Assembly: GCA_026075535.2 (NCBI GenBank)
Contig: AP026544.2
Coordinates: forward strand, 4,960,001-5,024,000
Direction of reading: 5' to 3'
Length of the DNA stretch: 64,000 nt
DNA from: Tricholoma matsutake
Taxonomy: Eukaryota > Basidiomycota > Agaricomycetes > Agaricales > Tricholomataceae
In this document: positions 1 through 11,194 of the stretch, one piece after another
How positions within the stretch are numbered: position 1 is the stretch's first letter
Layout: every line of letters starts with the position of its first letter
Program-made: the position numbers and the translations under genes
Notes under the pieces: generated by a model
What the model was told of the DNA's origin: nothing
The model's input: the letters and a program-made list of their open reading frames with translations, nothing else
Database searches by the model: none

Positions 1-384
1 GGAAAAATAAAAGGAACCATCAGTAAAAAAATGTTGTTTTCCCACACTTTTCTCTTTGCTCTTGCTCAGCAAAAATAACTCATCCATTCCCAGGAGAAAA
101 TCAGGTGAAAATGGAGGGGAAATATATCTTTTTTTCCACATTTTCTCTATATCTGGTGAAAATAACATTTTTCTCCTGACTTCCACAATTTTTTCACCTA
201 GAAACAGATTAGTTATTTTTCCACAGAGAAAAAACTGGGAATATATGGGAAAATGACCTTTTCCCCCCTAATGTTCACAAGTTTTTCTCCTGGAAACAGA
301 TTAGTTGTTTTCCTGCAGCAACCAAAAGGACAAAGTGTGGGAAAATAACATATTTTTATTGATGGTTCCTTTTATTTTTCCCCA
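1..384. mobile_element. MITE-like inverted-repeat element
   Basis: The first ~51 bases recur as an inverted copy at about 332-383, with only a few mismatches. Between them lies AT-rich sequence with shorter internal repeats (two copies of an AAACAGATTAGTT motif near 204 and 293). There is no coding potential. The right arm extends about three bases further than the left, so the left end is cut by the window edge and a target duplication cannot be checked. A small non-autonomous DNA transposon is the likely identity. Confidence 0.55.
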
Positions 385-679
385 GTGAAAAAGTATCTTT
401 TTCTCCCATTATTCCCAACATTTTCTCCAGGGTAATATATTGCTCTGCCTCTTGTGTTAGAACAGACTGACCTGACATGCTCATCAAGCCAATACCCAAC
501 ATATCACCCATCTTAATCATTATAGGGAAGACTTGTGTGCTTTGTTCAACAACATTTCAGGCATTGGCTGTATTTGAATGACAATATTCTTTTTGTTAAG
601 TTGAGAGACTTTGATTACACAATGTATGCAAACTATTGCAACTATTTTGAGGAAACAGTGGGGAGTGACATGAATGAGA

Positions 680-1846
680 GTCATGTGACTGACTTCTGTT
701 GAGGGTGACACTATCATAGTACTGTCACAAACCCAGGTACTTGCTGTTCAAAGAGTTCCTGATTTCCAAGGGAGAAATATAACTATTATTTCTGGTCCTC
801 AAAATAAATGTTGTTTGTTAAAAATTCCACTGTTGCCAGCCATGTAGAATTAGACTTCAAGGAACTCACCATATTTCCATCCCATGTATGACCCACATAC
901 CATCCACTATTTCAAAAGTCAAATATTACACTGAATCCATTCCTACTGGTGTTGGGGTTTCTTCTCACAAATATCTAACACTATAAATTTCTCTATAACT
1001 GTCTTCCCAGATGGTATTGCCCCTTACTGTACATGGCCAGTATAGCCAAATATGTGAGTTGCGATTATGACCTTACAAGAACAATTTCCCACAATATAAT
1101 TTGGTGTACTGTAGGGAAAAATCCACTGCCTCATTGGCAAACTCATTGGTTCCAACTCCATGACTGGGCTGGTTGTTAGTCCTTCCTCGAACAAATATGA
1201 TACTTCAGAGCACTTCAGTTCTCCTTGGTACTTCCTTGGCTCCAGGCTACCTCATGATATCTCCAGTGTCCTCACTGAGTTTGCAGTCTGCTCCACTGTG
1301 GGAGACAACCTACCTGCCAACATGTGCCACCAAATATTGGGATTGTACTGTAAAAGGAAAAGGAAGGGACACCATACTTGAGTTCAAAACCTTAGACTTC
1401 TCAGATGATCAGCCAGTGTATGAAGGAAATTCTGAGAAAATTTATGACCAGGTCAACCTTGTCATGTGACTGACTTCTGTTGTGGGTAACAATGTCACAA
1501 CAATGTCACAACCCCCGATACATCCTGATCAAAGAGATCCTGACCTCCAGGAGAGAAATATAGCTATTGTCTTGTGAAAATAAACTGTTGTTTGGTAAAA
1601 ATTCCAATGTTGCCAGCCATGTATAATTACACTTCAAAGAACTCACTATATTTCTTTCAAATGTATGACAAACATACAATCCACCAGTACAAAAATCAAA
1701 TATGATGCTGAATCTATTCCTACTGGTGAAGGGATTCTTCCTAGATGCTATTGGCCAATAACAGTACTTGGCAGGTATAGCCATACATCTGAGTTTGGAT
1801 TTTGACTGTACAAGAACAATTTCCAATAATATAATTTGGAGTAGTC
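680..1846. repeat. Diverged direct duplication, about 780 bp apart
   Basis: The stretch 680-1115 is repeated in the same orientation at 1460-1846, with substitutions and small indels throughout. Both copies begin with TCATGTGACTGACTTCTGTT and end in a CAAGAACAATTTCC motif followed by ATAATATAATTTGG. The reading frames in either copy are broken, so this looks like an old tandem duplication of non-coding or dead sequence rather than a gene pair. The spacer (1116-1459) shows nothing I recognise. Confidence 0.6.
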
Positions 1847-1930
1847 ACTATAGTGTCATGATTGGAACTAAACTGTATTAACTTGTGTATGACAAGCATG
1901 TGAATTAGCAGCCAAAGCTCTGTTTGAAAA

Positions 1931-2460
1931 TCAACCCCTTCCACCATTGCCCCTGCCATTCCTGCAGGGAGAGATGTTCAAAGCAACATCAATGGTGGAC
2001 TGACACTCACCTTCAGCTCTAACATAAAGTAGTCCTTGGTCCAGGATACCATTTTTTAAGGCTTTCACCTTTTTTTGGCTGTGTCGCCTGTCCAGTGCAT
2101 TGACATTTGTAGCAATAGATGGATACATGGTTATCTGAGAGATTGGGGCCATGTTTTCCCTGGCATTGAATCCACATTGATGTTTGCAAATGGGGCAATG
2201 TGGAAGAGGCAGTGCCCAGGGCCAAAACAATGTTGAAAGTGCAAGCTCCTTCTTGATGATAGACCCACCTACATTGATTACGGTGATAATTGATGTATGG
2301 TCTAGCACACCTCAGTTACCAAAACACTTGACTGTTGTGTCAAATAGAGTGTTCTCTTCACAAGGATGAAGGAAGACCTTGTCTACAAACCAAGGTATTG
2401 CGTCAATCACATGGTTGCCGTAGTGCTTGGTCCTGAGACAAATACACCAAGAGAAAAGTT
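1931..2460 (-). pseudogene. Unidentified coding-like remnant
   Basis: On the minus strand one frame stays open for about 125 codons (2308 to 1931) and continues upstream across a stop to about 2460. It contains a small Cys/His cluster of the form HCPICKHQC. The cluster and codon pattern suggest a degraded protein-coding exon, but I recognise no family and the start is not visible. It could be part of the neighbouring KDZ element's cargo or a host gene fragment. The bases from 2461 to 2611 hold nothing I can identify. Confidence 0.2.
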
Positions 2461-2898
2461 TCCTGAAAGGATAATCAATTAGATGTTAGTGTGATGTAAG
2501 AATTAATGCACCTTGAAACAGTGTCTTCACCATTATTATGCAGTTCACTTAATGCAAGGAGCCCACACATCCCTGGCACAGACATTATCAAATCATAGGT
2601 ATTGTGCAGGGGAGGTTTTTACACTGCCCCATATGTTCTGCGCAGATCCATGCAGAATTGCATGGACTCTGCACGGATCTGCATGGACTCTGTACAGATT
2701 TACATCCCATCTAATAAACAGTTTTAGTTATGCAACAGGGGCAGACAGTCCACACGGACTAGCTCGGATTCCACACTTTTTACTCGGATTCCATGGATTT
2801 TGGCCATCCGCATCCGAGATCAGACAGCAAGTACCAGCAAGGACCAGCAAGGACAGTCCACATACATCCAAACAGACCATTTGAGCTTAGCAAAATAA

Positions 2899-2980
2899 TG
2901 CAACAAACAGGACTCAAACCAGTGATATTATAAGCATGTGAGAAGGTTTCAACGCACAATACCATTACACCAAGCAGCCG
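2899..2980 (-). other. tRNA-like module (A box/B box), element 0 left end
   Basis: Read on the minus strand, a TTGGTGTAATGG A-box-like motif (2973-2962) is followed by a GGTTTGAGTCC B-box-like motif (2920-2910). This is the spacing of an internal Pol III promoter with an enlarged middle. It faces the left terminus of the element. I see no full cloverleaf or usable anticodon arm, so this is a tRNA-derived or tRNA-mimicking module, not a tRNA gene. Confidence 0.45.
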
Positions 2981-3153
2981 TTGTTAAGGTACTGCAACCA
3001 ATGCTACATGTCATGTCAGCCAGGCCGATTAGATAAGGTCTATTATTAGGTATGTTCTATTATTGAAACAATAGTAATACTGAGGTGACATGGCATTAAT
3101 TTTTCCCACTGTCCCACTACATCCCCCACCACATCCTCAATCTGCCTAAAGAG

Positions 3154-3753
3154 ATGGGTGATCCCAACAATGACTTGGATTTGGAATCAACCCAGTTCTT
3201 AAACATGGAGGCTGCAGAACATGGTGAAATGCAGGATGTTGTAGATGGTGAGCTGACAACATTTGAGAACTTTATCCAGGAGGAATGGAACTTCGATTGC
3301 AAACCATCAGGACAAAATGTACTTGTCATAGTACATGACAATGGAGTGCATCATCTGCCTGCCTGTTCAGTGGTGTCAATGCCCAGGCCATTTACCTGAA
3401 GACATTCAGGCTCTGGATCTACAATTCTTTCCCACTTCCTTCAAGAGAGTGAGGACCTTGTTCACTTTCCAGGGACTTGATGCCTTTTTAGCTGAAAACC
3501 AGGAATGCAAGTCCTCAGCTTGGCATTACTACCAAAAGCTCAGGAGATTTATGTCAGGATCATTTCCTCACATTGTCCCAGATAGATATAGGGAACTGTT
3601 GTGATGTACAAGGCAATACCACAACATCAAGCACCTGAAGTGGCATGGCTTTGGTCATGATGTTAGACCACCAGGCCTTGGAGAACTTGGTGTTCAGTGT
3701 CCAGCATGCCCACAACCAGGTGTGAATATTCCTGAAAATTGGGAGCAGGACAA
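3154..3753 (+). pseudogene. KDZ-type transposase, N-terminal part
   Basis: This encodes the start of a transposase of the Kyakuja-Dileera-Zisupton (KDZ) superfamily, cut-and-paste enzymes that expanded strongly in basidiomycetes. In order it shows an acidic N-terminus, a VHDNGVHHL segment, a cysteine-bearing CQCPGHL stretch, a LQFFPTSFKRVRTLFTFQ helix and, after small frame changes, the hallmark CPACPQPGVNIP segment near 3700. The frame shifts near 3370 and stops at 3602, so the copy is dead. The coding sequence is broken at 3753 by a solo LTR and resumes after 8464. The start at 3154 is the first ATG of the open frame; an upstream start cannot be excluded. Confidence 0.75.
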
Positions 3754-3763
3754 TGATAGGTCC

Positions 3764-4460
3764 TGTCACAATCCATTCCTTGCCTGCTCGGAACCCGCAA
3801 CCTTCCGATCTTTTCCGCTGTTCCTAACTCAACTCCTACCGCCTTTGTTCCGGCCCCCTTGCACTGCCCACACTGCTGTGCACCAGGCCACCATGTACAG
3901 CAACCACGGCTGCCTTCCAAGGCTGCCGTCTAGTTTTGCAAATTTGACTACGGATTCCTGTGCGGCCTCCACTAGGCAATTTATCTACGCAGTTGAGACA
4001 CTGCTGCAGTTTCCGTTTCCGTTCCGCTCTTGTTCTGGACTCTAGTATTTAAGCTTAGTTAATTTCGCTTTGTATTCCTCAGTTCATATATCGACATAGA
4101 CTCGACTTTACCCTGTCAATCTAAAACCTCCTTCTACTCCAACTCCTGACCTCTAAGAGTCTGAACTCCATTTGACTCAACCTCTAGTTCCCCTCTGAAG
4201 TTCTAGTCTCATCTGAACTTAACCTAAGTCCCTCCGTACTCCTTCCCGCATTTACCTGCACTCTCCCGCTCCTATCTCTAAAACCTCTACCCGAAATTAG
4301 GACACCAGACAAGGTGAAGGGTGCAGCTTCTTACAAGCTGAAGCTAAGTCCTTTTCATTACCCATCTGCATAATCCGCTATGACCCAACAATCTTCCGCT
4401 CTCAAACACCCGCTGGGTCCGACCAGATTCCGACGAGCCCTTTCGGATCAGTTCTTAACA
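3764..4460 (+). repeat. Solo LTR, gypsy A family
   Basis: A 697 bp sequence starting TGTCACA and ending TTCTTAACA, similar in order and content to the 5' LTR of gypsy A at 45062-45769 (shared blocks include CACTGCCCACACTGCTGTGC and GCTTCTTACAAGCTGAAG). It is flanked by a perfect 5 bp target duplication, GGTCC, at 3759-3763 and 4461-4465. Removing it restores the start of LTR C (TGATAGGTCCACCTTGTC) as seen intact at 36677. This is what remains after LTR-LTR recombination. Confidence 0.85.
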
Positions 4461-4912
4461 GGTCCACCTTGTCGTTCAAGCTCGGAAAACACATCTACGA
4501 TTATTGTCAAAGCTCTACAAACCATACGAACCCCTCCAAAGCCCTATGAACCTCTACAAACCTCTACAAAGTCATGAGAATGCTTCAAAATTCTTTGCAA
4601 TGCTTCGAAACTCTTCACAACACCTTGAAATTCTTTGTATGCCTTCGGCCCCCATAATACAATTCCCCCGACCTTTGTACAGCTCAGGATATACACTTGG
4701 AACATTGTCGATGAGTTCCAAACCAGTCTTGAGCAAAATCACAGCAATATCGGCCTTTGAACAAGTCCAATATTTCCTTGAAAGACTTCGAAAATCATTG
4801 AACATTGAAAATCAACATCGGACACTATATCACTATCCGAATGGTCATCGCACACATGCCAGATGTATCCCCTACCATTGTCAAATAATATTGCACTGAT
4901 GTCGGGCCACAA

Positions 4913-5472
4913 TGTCAAGTTCTGAGTCAGAAAAGGGACATTGGATTTCTGGTCATACCCAGACAGTAGGAGTTGAAAGGGAAAAGTCAGATAGGAGCAG
5001 AATTCCAATGGAAATCTGAGGCAGAGTTGGAACAGAAAAGACTTGGCTTCAGCTTGTAAGAAGCTGCACCCTTCTCCTTGTCAAGTGTCCTAATTTCAGA
5101 GAAGGTGAGAGGGGAGGATCGGAGGATTGGAGGGTGTCTGGAGAGGATGAGTAAAAGTCTTGAGGAAGACTTAGGAGAGAGACAAATGAGAGTGAAGATA
5201 GAGTTGGATTAAGTGGGTGACTTTGTTGATTTACAAACTGGCAATACAAAACAAAAGTAGCTAGCTTAAATACTAAGGTCGGAGTTTCCAAGGCTGTGGT
5301 TAATATGAAAACCGTCTTCCAAGGCAAATCCTGAAACCGTTTCACCTAATTGGAAATGAGGGAATTTTGCCTCTAGGCAGTGTTGCTGATAGGAGGTGGG
5401 CTGTTATGTAAGGTGGCCGGGAAGGGGGGCGGAAAACAATCGGAAGTCCGGTTGGAAGAATCAGTCTTGACA
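4913..5472 (-). repeat. Solo LTR related to family A, inverted
   Basis: A 560 bp segment with inverted termini TGTCAAG and CTTGACA. Its reverse complement shares the ATTAGGACAC...CTTCTTACAAGCTGAAGC block with LTR A. The flanks are CACAA (4908-4912) and CACGA (5473-5477), and the uninterrupted C LTR at about 37150-37165 reads CCACAAACGAAG, i.e. the empty site. The one mismatch in the target duplication is a CpG to CpA change. Confidence 0.8.
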
Positions 5473-6065
5473 CACGAACGAAGTCCAAAGAAACTTTGAA
5501 ATTCTTTGAAAAACCTCGAGCCTCAAAAAACATCTTCAGACACAGTATTTCCTATTCAAACAATCTTCGGATGCATGCTGGACACATGGGACACTATCTC
5601 GAGTATATCAAACACATTTCGACCGCATGTGCATGCATACAATCTGCTCGAAGCAGTTTCCGATGTTTTATTCAATTTATAACAAGGACAGTCTGCTTTT
5701 AGCTATTCTTTTTTATTATTTCTTCATCCATGTGTTATATTCACCCTTTCTAGTCTCACTTTATTGTTTGATATACTTCTATTGTCTTTTGCCTCGAGTT
5801 TTCCACATGTTTGCCTCATGTTCTCTAGCCTTTTTAGTAAACTTTGCACTCCCCCCCGTATTCCTATCAGAGTCCTAGGAGTCCTACTAGTCCGCCACTA
5901 GTCCTAGGAGTCCGATTGGAATGTATCTTGATGACCATGTACTTTTATTTCCAAGAAATTCCTAGTAAATTCCGAGTAAAGTCCTATGCAATTCCAACAG
6001 GTAGTAGTCGGACTACCACACCATTTCGGAAGACTTAACTTGATGAAAGTGCTTACAAAATAAAT

Positions 6066-6148
6066 GGGCAGAGCAGGAATTGAACTCTAGACCTTGGGAT
6101 ATAAGTGACATGACTACCAAACAAGTGCTCAACCAGTTGAGCCACAGG
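6066..6148 (-). other. tRNA-like module, element 1 left end
   Basis: On the minus strand TGGCTCAACTGG (6144-6133), with a pairing D-arm GCTC/GAGC, is followed 45 bases later by the B-box-like GAGTTCAATTCC (6088-6077). The module faces the left TIR and closely resembles the one at the right end of element 3. The anticodon region is long and irregular, so a functional tRNA is unlikely. Confidence 0.55.
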
Positions 6149-6235
6149 AGCATTAATAAATATGTAATCCATTTAAAGCACTTAGGATTAGTTCACTTAT
6201 TTTTAACCTCTCTCACAAGAGCTCGAAAAAAAATT

Positions 6236-6395
6236 GTTGAGCCCTCGCATCTTCGCGAGGGAGTAGATAACTAATATAGATTTAAAAAAAACCCCCCACA
6301 CAAATGCGAGGGGGAGAATTAATTATACTATTTAATTATACTATTTTAAATTCTACAAAAAAAACCCACCCCCCCACAAAACGGGGGGGAGGGGG
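6236..6395. repeat. CCCTCGC hairpin cluster, element 1
   Basis: Small inverted repeats lie next to the tRNA-like module: CCCTCGCATCTTCGCGAGGG at 6242-6261, then ACCCCCCAC.../GCGAGGGGGAG and CCCCCCAC.../GGGGGGAGG pairs, each separated by AT-rich runs. Equivalent clusters occur at 20850-20930 (element 2) and 24060-24312 (element 3). They could act as hairpin terminators, RNA structures or protein sites; nothing here decides. Confidence 0.5.
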
Positions 6396-7133
6396 TGGTG
6401 GTGCATCGTGTTGGCTGTCTCGTCAGCCCTGTCCCGTCGTTTCCCCTCCCTCTTGTCTCCGTTGTGTCTCACCTCCCTCACCTTGCCTCCCCCATGGCTT
6501 GCCTCCCCTCCCTTGTCTCCCCTCCCTCGTCATTCCACCCACCGTCCACCCCACGAGCAGTTGCTCGCGAGGCTGGTGGTGGGTGGTGTGTCATATGTTG
6601 GTGGCAGTGTTTGTCCATTGTCTCCCCTTCTGGTCGTTGTTTCCCTTTCCCCTTGTCATTTCGTCACCCTTGTCATTCATCCCCCTTGTCGTCTGCACCC
6701 ATGAACCACCCTATGGGCAGCTCCTCGTAGGCGTGTTGTTTGGTGCTGTCGTCGTCCCTCCACGCCATTCCCATGTTCTCGCACCCCATATACACCCTGC
6801 GAGCAGTCGCTCACGGCGGTGATGGGGGGTGCTGGATGTCATTGGTGTTGTGGGGGGTCCATGCACTCACGATCCCCCCTACGAGCAGCAGCTCGTAGGC
6901 ATGGGGTGGGTGCGTTGTCGGTTCGTCAGTGATGTGGCTTGAGGGGAGGGGTCGAGTGGTGCTTACCAGGCAGGTATTCCCCTTCTGGGGTCTCCTGGTG
7001 TTGCTCCCCATGCTCCTGACCATGATTGATACCCTCACATCCTGTTTTGACGGGGAGGAGGGGGGTTGCCAGGGGCATCGTTGGGTGTGGGTTTGGCTTG
7101 CGTCAGTCTGTTGTTACTCATGTAGATTAGAAC

Positions 7134-7250
7134 CTAGAAACAAAAAAAATGAATTAGTTAGTTTACAAAAGTGAAAAACAAATGAAAAAAAAAACTTACT
7201 ATGGCCCAAACGATGATTGCATTGTTTGGGTGTTGTTCGGCATCGAAACC
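7134..7250 (-). other. Hairpin-intron cassette, element 1
   Basis: Read on the minus strand: a GGCCCAAACGATG-type hairpin, then a GTAAGT donor (7199-7194), a T-rich tract, a CTAACTAA branch-like motif and a TTTCTAG acceptor at 7134. That makes a 66 nt intron-like unit, matching the cassettes of elements 2-4 in order and size. The left arm of the hairpin is partly degraded (ACACCCAAACAATGC). Confidence 0.6.
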
Positions 7251-7477
7251 AGTTGTTTCCGGTCTTGGGGGCTTGTCTAGAGATGGGGGTGAAGTGGGAG
7301 TGGTGGGAGTTGCTGGGTTGAGGTGGTTGAGGTGGGGGGGATGGAGGTGGCGTGCTTGTCGTCGTTGGTGGTGGTGGTGGGAGTTGATGAGCTGGCAGGT
7401 GTGATGACGCAGCTATGTGCTTTGTCATCACACCCGCGGGAATGGTATGTAGTGTAGTATGATCACTTACCTGTAAT

Positions 7478-7558
7478 GATTGTTTAGCCTAATGGTATTG
7501 TTGTCAGTTTATGCTTACATAATCTTCTGTAGTCAAGTGTTCAATTCTTGTCTGTGCG
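7478..7558 (+). other. tRNA-like module, element 1 right end
   Basis: TAGCCTAATGG (7485-7495) and AGTGTTCAATTC (7536-7547) have the spacing of A and B boxes and point toward the right TIR. Together with the module at 6066-6148 this gives a pair of outward-facing modules. Confidence 0.5.
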
Positions 7559-8464
7559 TTTAATTTTTCATACTATATTACTAAGCAAGGCTGCTTTCAT
7601 TTCTATTGGGATCCTATGTTGTCTGATGTCTTAGCATAACTTCGGACTAGTCCTATGTGATTTCTATGATTGGAAATTCCTAGGAAATTCCGATAGTCCA
7701 ATCGGACTCTGATCGGACTACATCGGACTGGACTAGGACTAAATGTGCCATTTCATGTCAATTTGGCTGGTGAAAATGACATCAGAATATGGTTGGATTC
7801 CAATTGGAGTCCAATTGGAATCATTGGAATCATCGGATTCCTATAGGAATACGGGGGGGAGTGTAAAGACCTCCCTTTTTAGGTACTTTCTTTATTTTAT
7901 ATAAAAAGATGTACTAGATACAAAGAAAAAGAAGAAAGTCATTGTCTTCCTCCTAGATCACAGTGATTTGAGAGTTCAATTTAGTCTTGTTCAGTCTGAA
8001 GTTTGGTGTTTTATGCTAAACTTCCTTGAAATTCCTTGAAATTCCTCAAGATTCCTTGCACTATGCTATTTTCACTCTCGTTTCCCTCAATTCACCTTTC
8101 CTTTGCTTCTACTACTCATCTAGTCCCCCAATCTTGCATCCGAACATATTTGTGCACTCGAAATTCCTCAAAACTTCTTTGAAAAAACCTCGAAAAATAT
8201 TGCAACACCTCGAAAAATATCACAACATCTCAAAAATCATCACAATGTCTCGAAAATCATTGCAACTCCTCGAAAATCCTCAAAAGTCCTCAAAACACAT
8301 TCTTTTAGCTTCAAACTGCTTCAACAAGCAGTTGTTTTAGGACTATTTGATGGTTGGTCTGACAGGTGACATCTAGAGGGCCTCGCATCCTTCCTCTGAC
8401 TTGTGTTATACCATCCAAAGCCATTTAGTAGGTTTTGTTTGGGTTTCTGGGTTGAGTATCATCA

Positions 8465-10625
8465 ATGAGGAGCAGTAAGTCTCATCTGTGTTTGAGAATG
8501 TGGACACCATCAAGCCCTTTTTGCAGATGGGTATATACTCATTCATTCGCAATCAAAGGAAATTTCACTGCTTCACACCAATGTCAAAAGTGTCCCAAAG
8601 ATGATGTTCCATTAACAAATGGAGAGTCATTTATGACCGAGAGCTCTGCATATAAGAAGCACTTAAAGGTTGCAATGGAATCCAAGTGACTGCCTTGTAC
8701 ATGTAACGAGTTCAAGGCTGAATGCAGTCAGAATATTGATGTTGGTGCATGTGATGCCACTGGGATATGCTCTGTAGTTTGCCTTTGGAATGGGTTTTTC
8801 ATTCCAGAGTCTACAGTTGACTTCCAGAAAGGAGAACAGTAAGCCCTTTTACATGATTCCTGCCAACATCAGCCTGATATAGTTCTTTCAAATCAGACAA
8901 AAGAACATTGACTATGCCGTCTGTAAGGCATTGAATGGAAAGAGTATGGCTGGAATTAAGCAAAGTCTATTGGTTTATGACATATTCTGTCAGTGGTGGA
9001 ACAACTTCTTCTTATGGGTCAAACATTTGCCCTACCTGTCCATTCCTGAAGGCATGAAATTGATAGGGATAGGAGACATTCATGTGAAGGGGCATATCAT
9101 TGACTGCTTTGCTAGGTGGAACTTGTTATTTATTATAGGGTCTGGTGTTATTGATGGAGAGATTCCAGAAACACTGTGGTCAGTGCTGAACAAGACCTCC
9201 CAGAGTGCTAAAGGGTCTATGCTGGCCCATCGGAGCAAGATTCTCAATGATCACATGAATCATTCCAACTGGAAAAAACTGATCAGGATGGGTATGGAAC
9301 TTCTGACTTTTCATACTGTTACAATCTTGTTGACTGCAGATTCTACTAGTTTCTACATTGATCCGAAAGCTAAATAGGGCCAAAGAGCTACTGAAGTCAT
9401 CCAAGGAGGCATATCAGAAACTAACCACTTCATCATCAAAGGAAGACATCGAAACATGGATGAAGGGGGAGCAGAAGGCCCAAAAGACTCAAGAATGGGA
9501 TGCCCAGAGTATGGATTATTTTGCATTGAAAATGAATACAGGTGAGCAGCATTAAAGAATATCTAACAATGGCACTCTTGTAATAATATCACCATAGCAC
9601 CTGGAAATGCAGAAGTACAGCTACAGCTAACCAATGAAGAAATGTTTTTGGGGAAGGCCGGGATGATCGATTTTCTAACTCAAGGCATCTGAATACAAAA
9701 GGCCCAGTATGGAGATGTTGTTTACAATGAGATAGGCTGATAGCTAACAGACAATCCTTCTCGGTTACAGATTAGCCTTGCAAAGTTACTTAAGGCAGGT
9801 TGGTGCTAAACCCACTGTCAAGGAGCAAATTGAGATTATGAAATGGTGGAGCAAACTACTTGGCAGGATTACTGACCACCAAAGATGCACCAATCGACTT
9901 TTGAGCACCAATTGTCTGCAAGAGGCTGATTATGGATACGAACCTTCCAAGTAGGAAATAATGGCAAAATTGAACTGGTGGAGTCACACTCCCCATTGGA
10001 TCCATTTGTCAATCAGAATAAATTGCCCTGGCCAGAGACATATCATATCACAATGCCCTCAACAATGGAACAACGTACAGAAAATAGCTCTTGGATGCTG
10101 TGCATTTGGAGGTAAGACTAAGGGCAGGCCAGTGCAATGATAGTTTGCAAGGCATGCAGCTAGCTTTAGGCAAGAAAGCTTTTCTATTCTGGGCTCAAAT
10201 CAGACCCAAGGGTCCAAAGACAGGGAAAACAAAGTCATGGGATGGCATTCATGCTGCAGATCAGTCACCTTGGGTGCATGCACAAATGTACCGCTCAGCG
10301 CATGAGGCAATCGTAGCATTGCATGGCTCAGCAGAGCTTCTCTCCCATTACCAGGTCCTCAAGAGTGAACATCTGAAGACTAGCACCACCTTGTTGGATC
10401 TGGCCATATCTGGTTGGAAGCATGCCAAACTACTCTCTTCAGATCACATGAAGGAATGTAAGTAATGGGTTTTTCATCACATGGATTTGTCATTGTGGTA
10501 CTGATTGGGCTATAAACTCAAGTTCATAGAGTGAATTGGCTGTGGGCAAAGGCTGCCTTTGGTCATGCATCAGAGGAGAATATCTTGGTAAAACATGAAA
10601 TGAAGTGGACAGCCTCACACTGAGG
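8465..10625 (+). pseudogene. KDZ-type transposase, central and C-terminal part
   Basis: Continuation of the gene broken at 3753. Across several frames it shows DGNF-like AIKGNFTAS (8544-8570), a CPKDDVPL segment, a CTCNEF segment (8698-8715), then the conserved core at 8931-9300: LLVYDIFCQWWNNF, a DIHVKGH...C block and GVIDGEIPETLWSVLN, the invariant GE..E..W region of KDZ enzymes. The end (10100-10620) includes EVRLRAGQCNDSLQGMQLALG and WAKAAFGHASEENILVKHEM, typical of the C-terminus. A stop at 8688, another near 9689 and multiple frame shifts make it a pseudogene. A possible intron (GTGAGC...CATAG) lies at 9542-9599. Confidence 0.8.
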
Positions 10626-10639
10626 TGTATGGCAAACCT

Positions 10640-11194
10640 ATGTTGCAGTATGTATTGTCAAAATATCTCATTTTTTATATGCATTTGCATCGAAACAGAA
10701 TCACAAATCTGCATGGCCATATGAGAATGGCTATTCACTTTTCAACAGCTTACAAATCCTTGTTCCTTCCAATGCTAAGGGACAGAAGGCATATCATGGC
10801 CACCTTGGCCCACAGAGTGCTGCAATAGAAACCAATGATGCAAATGCTTTGGATGAAGGAGAGGATGATGGAGATCTCGAGAATCTGGATGACAAGCAGG
10901 GAGTCAATGAAGCATCTGGCAAAGGAGCCAATACTTCAGGCAGATCAGGAACTGTTGTCAGAGCAGTCAGTAGTGGGGATGGCAGGTCTCACTCTCTCAT
11001 AGTGGGACCTCAGGCTACTGCTGGTGCTGAAGGTGTAGTGGCCCTAGCGCATGATGGATAGGTGGTGATAGTGGTAATAGAGGGTTGTCAGATGGTGATG
11101 GACATCCGACGCCTCCCCCATCATCTCTGTCAGTCACATCAAAGCACTCATTCTCTGCAGTAGATAGTACTGTCGATTCATCCATTCTTCCTCC
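10640..11194 (+). pseudogene. ORF downstream of KDZ transposase, 5' part
   Basis: A coding-like stretch with an acidic DEGEDDGDLENLDD run near 10852, then a Ser/Thr/Pro-rich linker that reads in frame up to 11194 (SLSVTSKHSFSAVDSTVD). It is cut there by TIR element 2 and its frame resumes at 21375. At least one frame shift falls near 11060. It may be the C-terminal tail of the transposase gene or a separate cargo gene; I do not recognise a catalytic domain. Confidence 0.4.

Larger units (their letters stand above)
5838..7873. mobile_element. TIR element 1 (tRNA-flanked, hairpin-bearing family)
   Basis: The ends are CTTTGCACTCCCCCCC (left) and the inverse of CTTTACACTCCCCCCC (right), each followed by GTATTCCTAT. 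The 2036 bp element is flanked by CCTTTTTAG at 5829-5837 and 7874-7882, and the empty site is visible at 37472-37480 in another C LTR. Inside the ends are arrays of AGTCCTAGGA/GTCCGATTGGA units, then outward tRNA-like modules. Reading from the right end inward there follow a GATGACAAAGCACA palindrome zone, one hairpin-intron cassette (minus strand), GAGCAGTTGCTC-like palindromes and CCCTCGC hairpins. It is thus inverted relative to elements 2-4. No credible protein is encoded; the Ser/Pro/His-rich open frames are low-complexity artefacts. Confidence 0.8.
3754..8464 (+). repeat. Solo LTR, family C (copy 1), with three nested insertions
   Basis: It starts TGATAGGTCC and ends TATCATCA like the other C LTRs here (36677-38021, 51378-52386, 60690-61691). 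Removing a solo LTR A (3764-4460), an inverted solo LTR (4913-5472) and TIR element 1 (5838-7873) leaves about 1.4 kb that aligns along its length with the uninterrupted copy at 36677-38021. It separates the two halves of the KDZ transposase. I could not find a clean target duplication at its outer edges: the flanks are GACAA on the left and TCAAT or ATGAG on the right. Confidence 0.75.

Noticed and set aside
4504..5008. ORFs in the C and inverted LTRs (4504-4899, 4739-5008)
   Set aside because: They lie within LTR sequence and are not open in the matching LTR at 36677-38021.
6304..6822. Overlapping ORFs of 98-172 codons in element 1
   Set aside because: Ser/Pro/Leu-rich low-complexity reading of CCT/CTCC-rich DNA, open in several frames at once and without motifs; they overlap the palindrome array.
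3741..8475. GGAGCAG on both sides as target duplication of LTR C copy 1
   Set aside because: The two copies lie several bases away from the LTR ends (GACAA on the left, ATGA on the right intervene), so they are probably coincidental.
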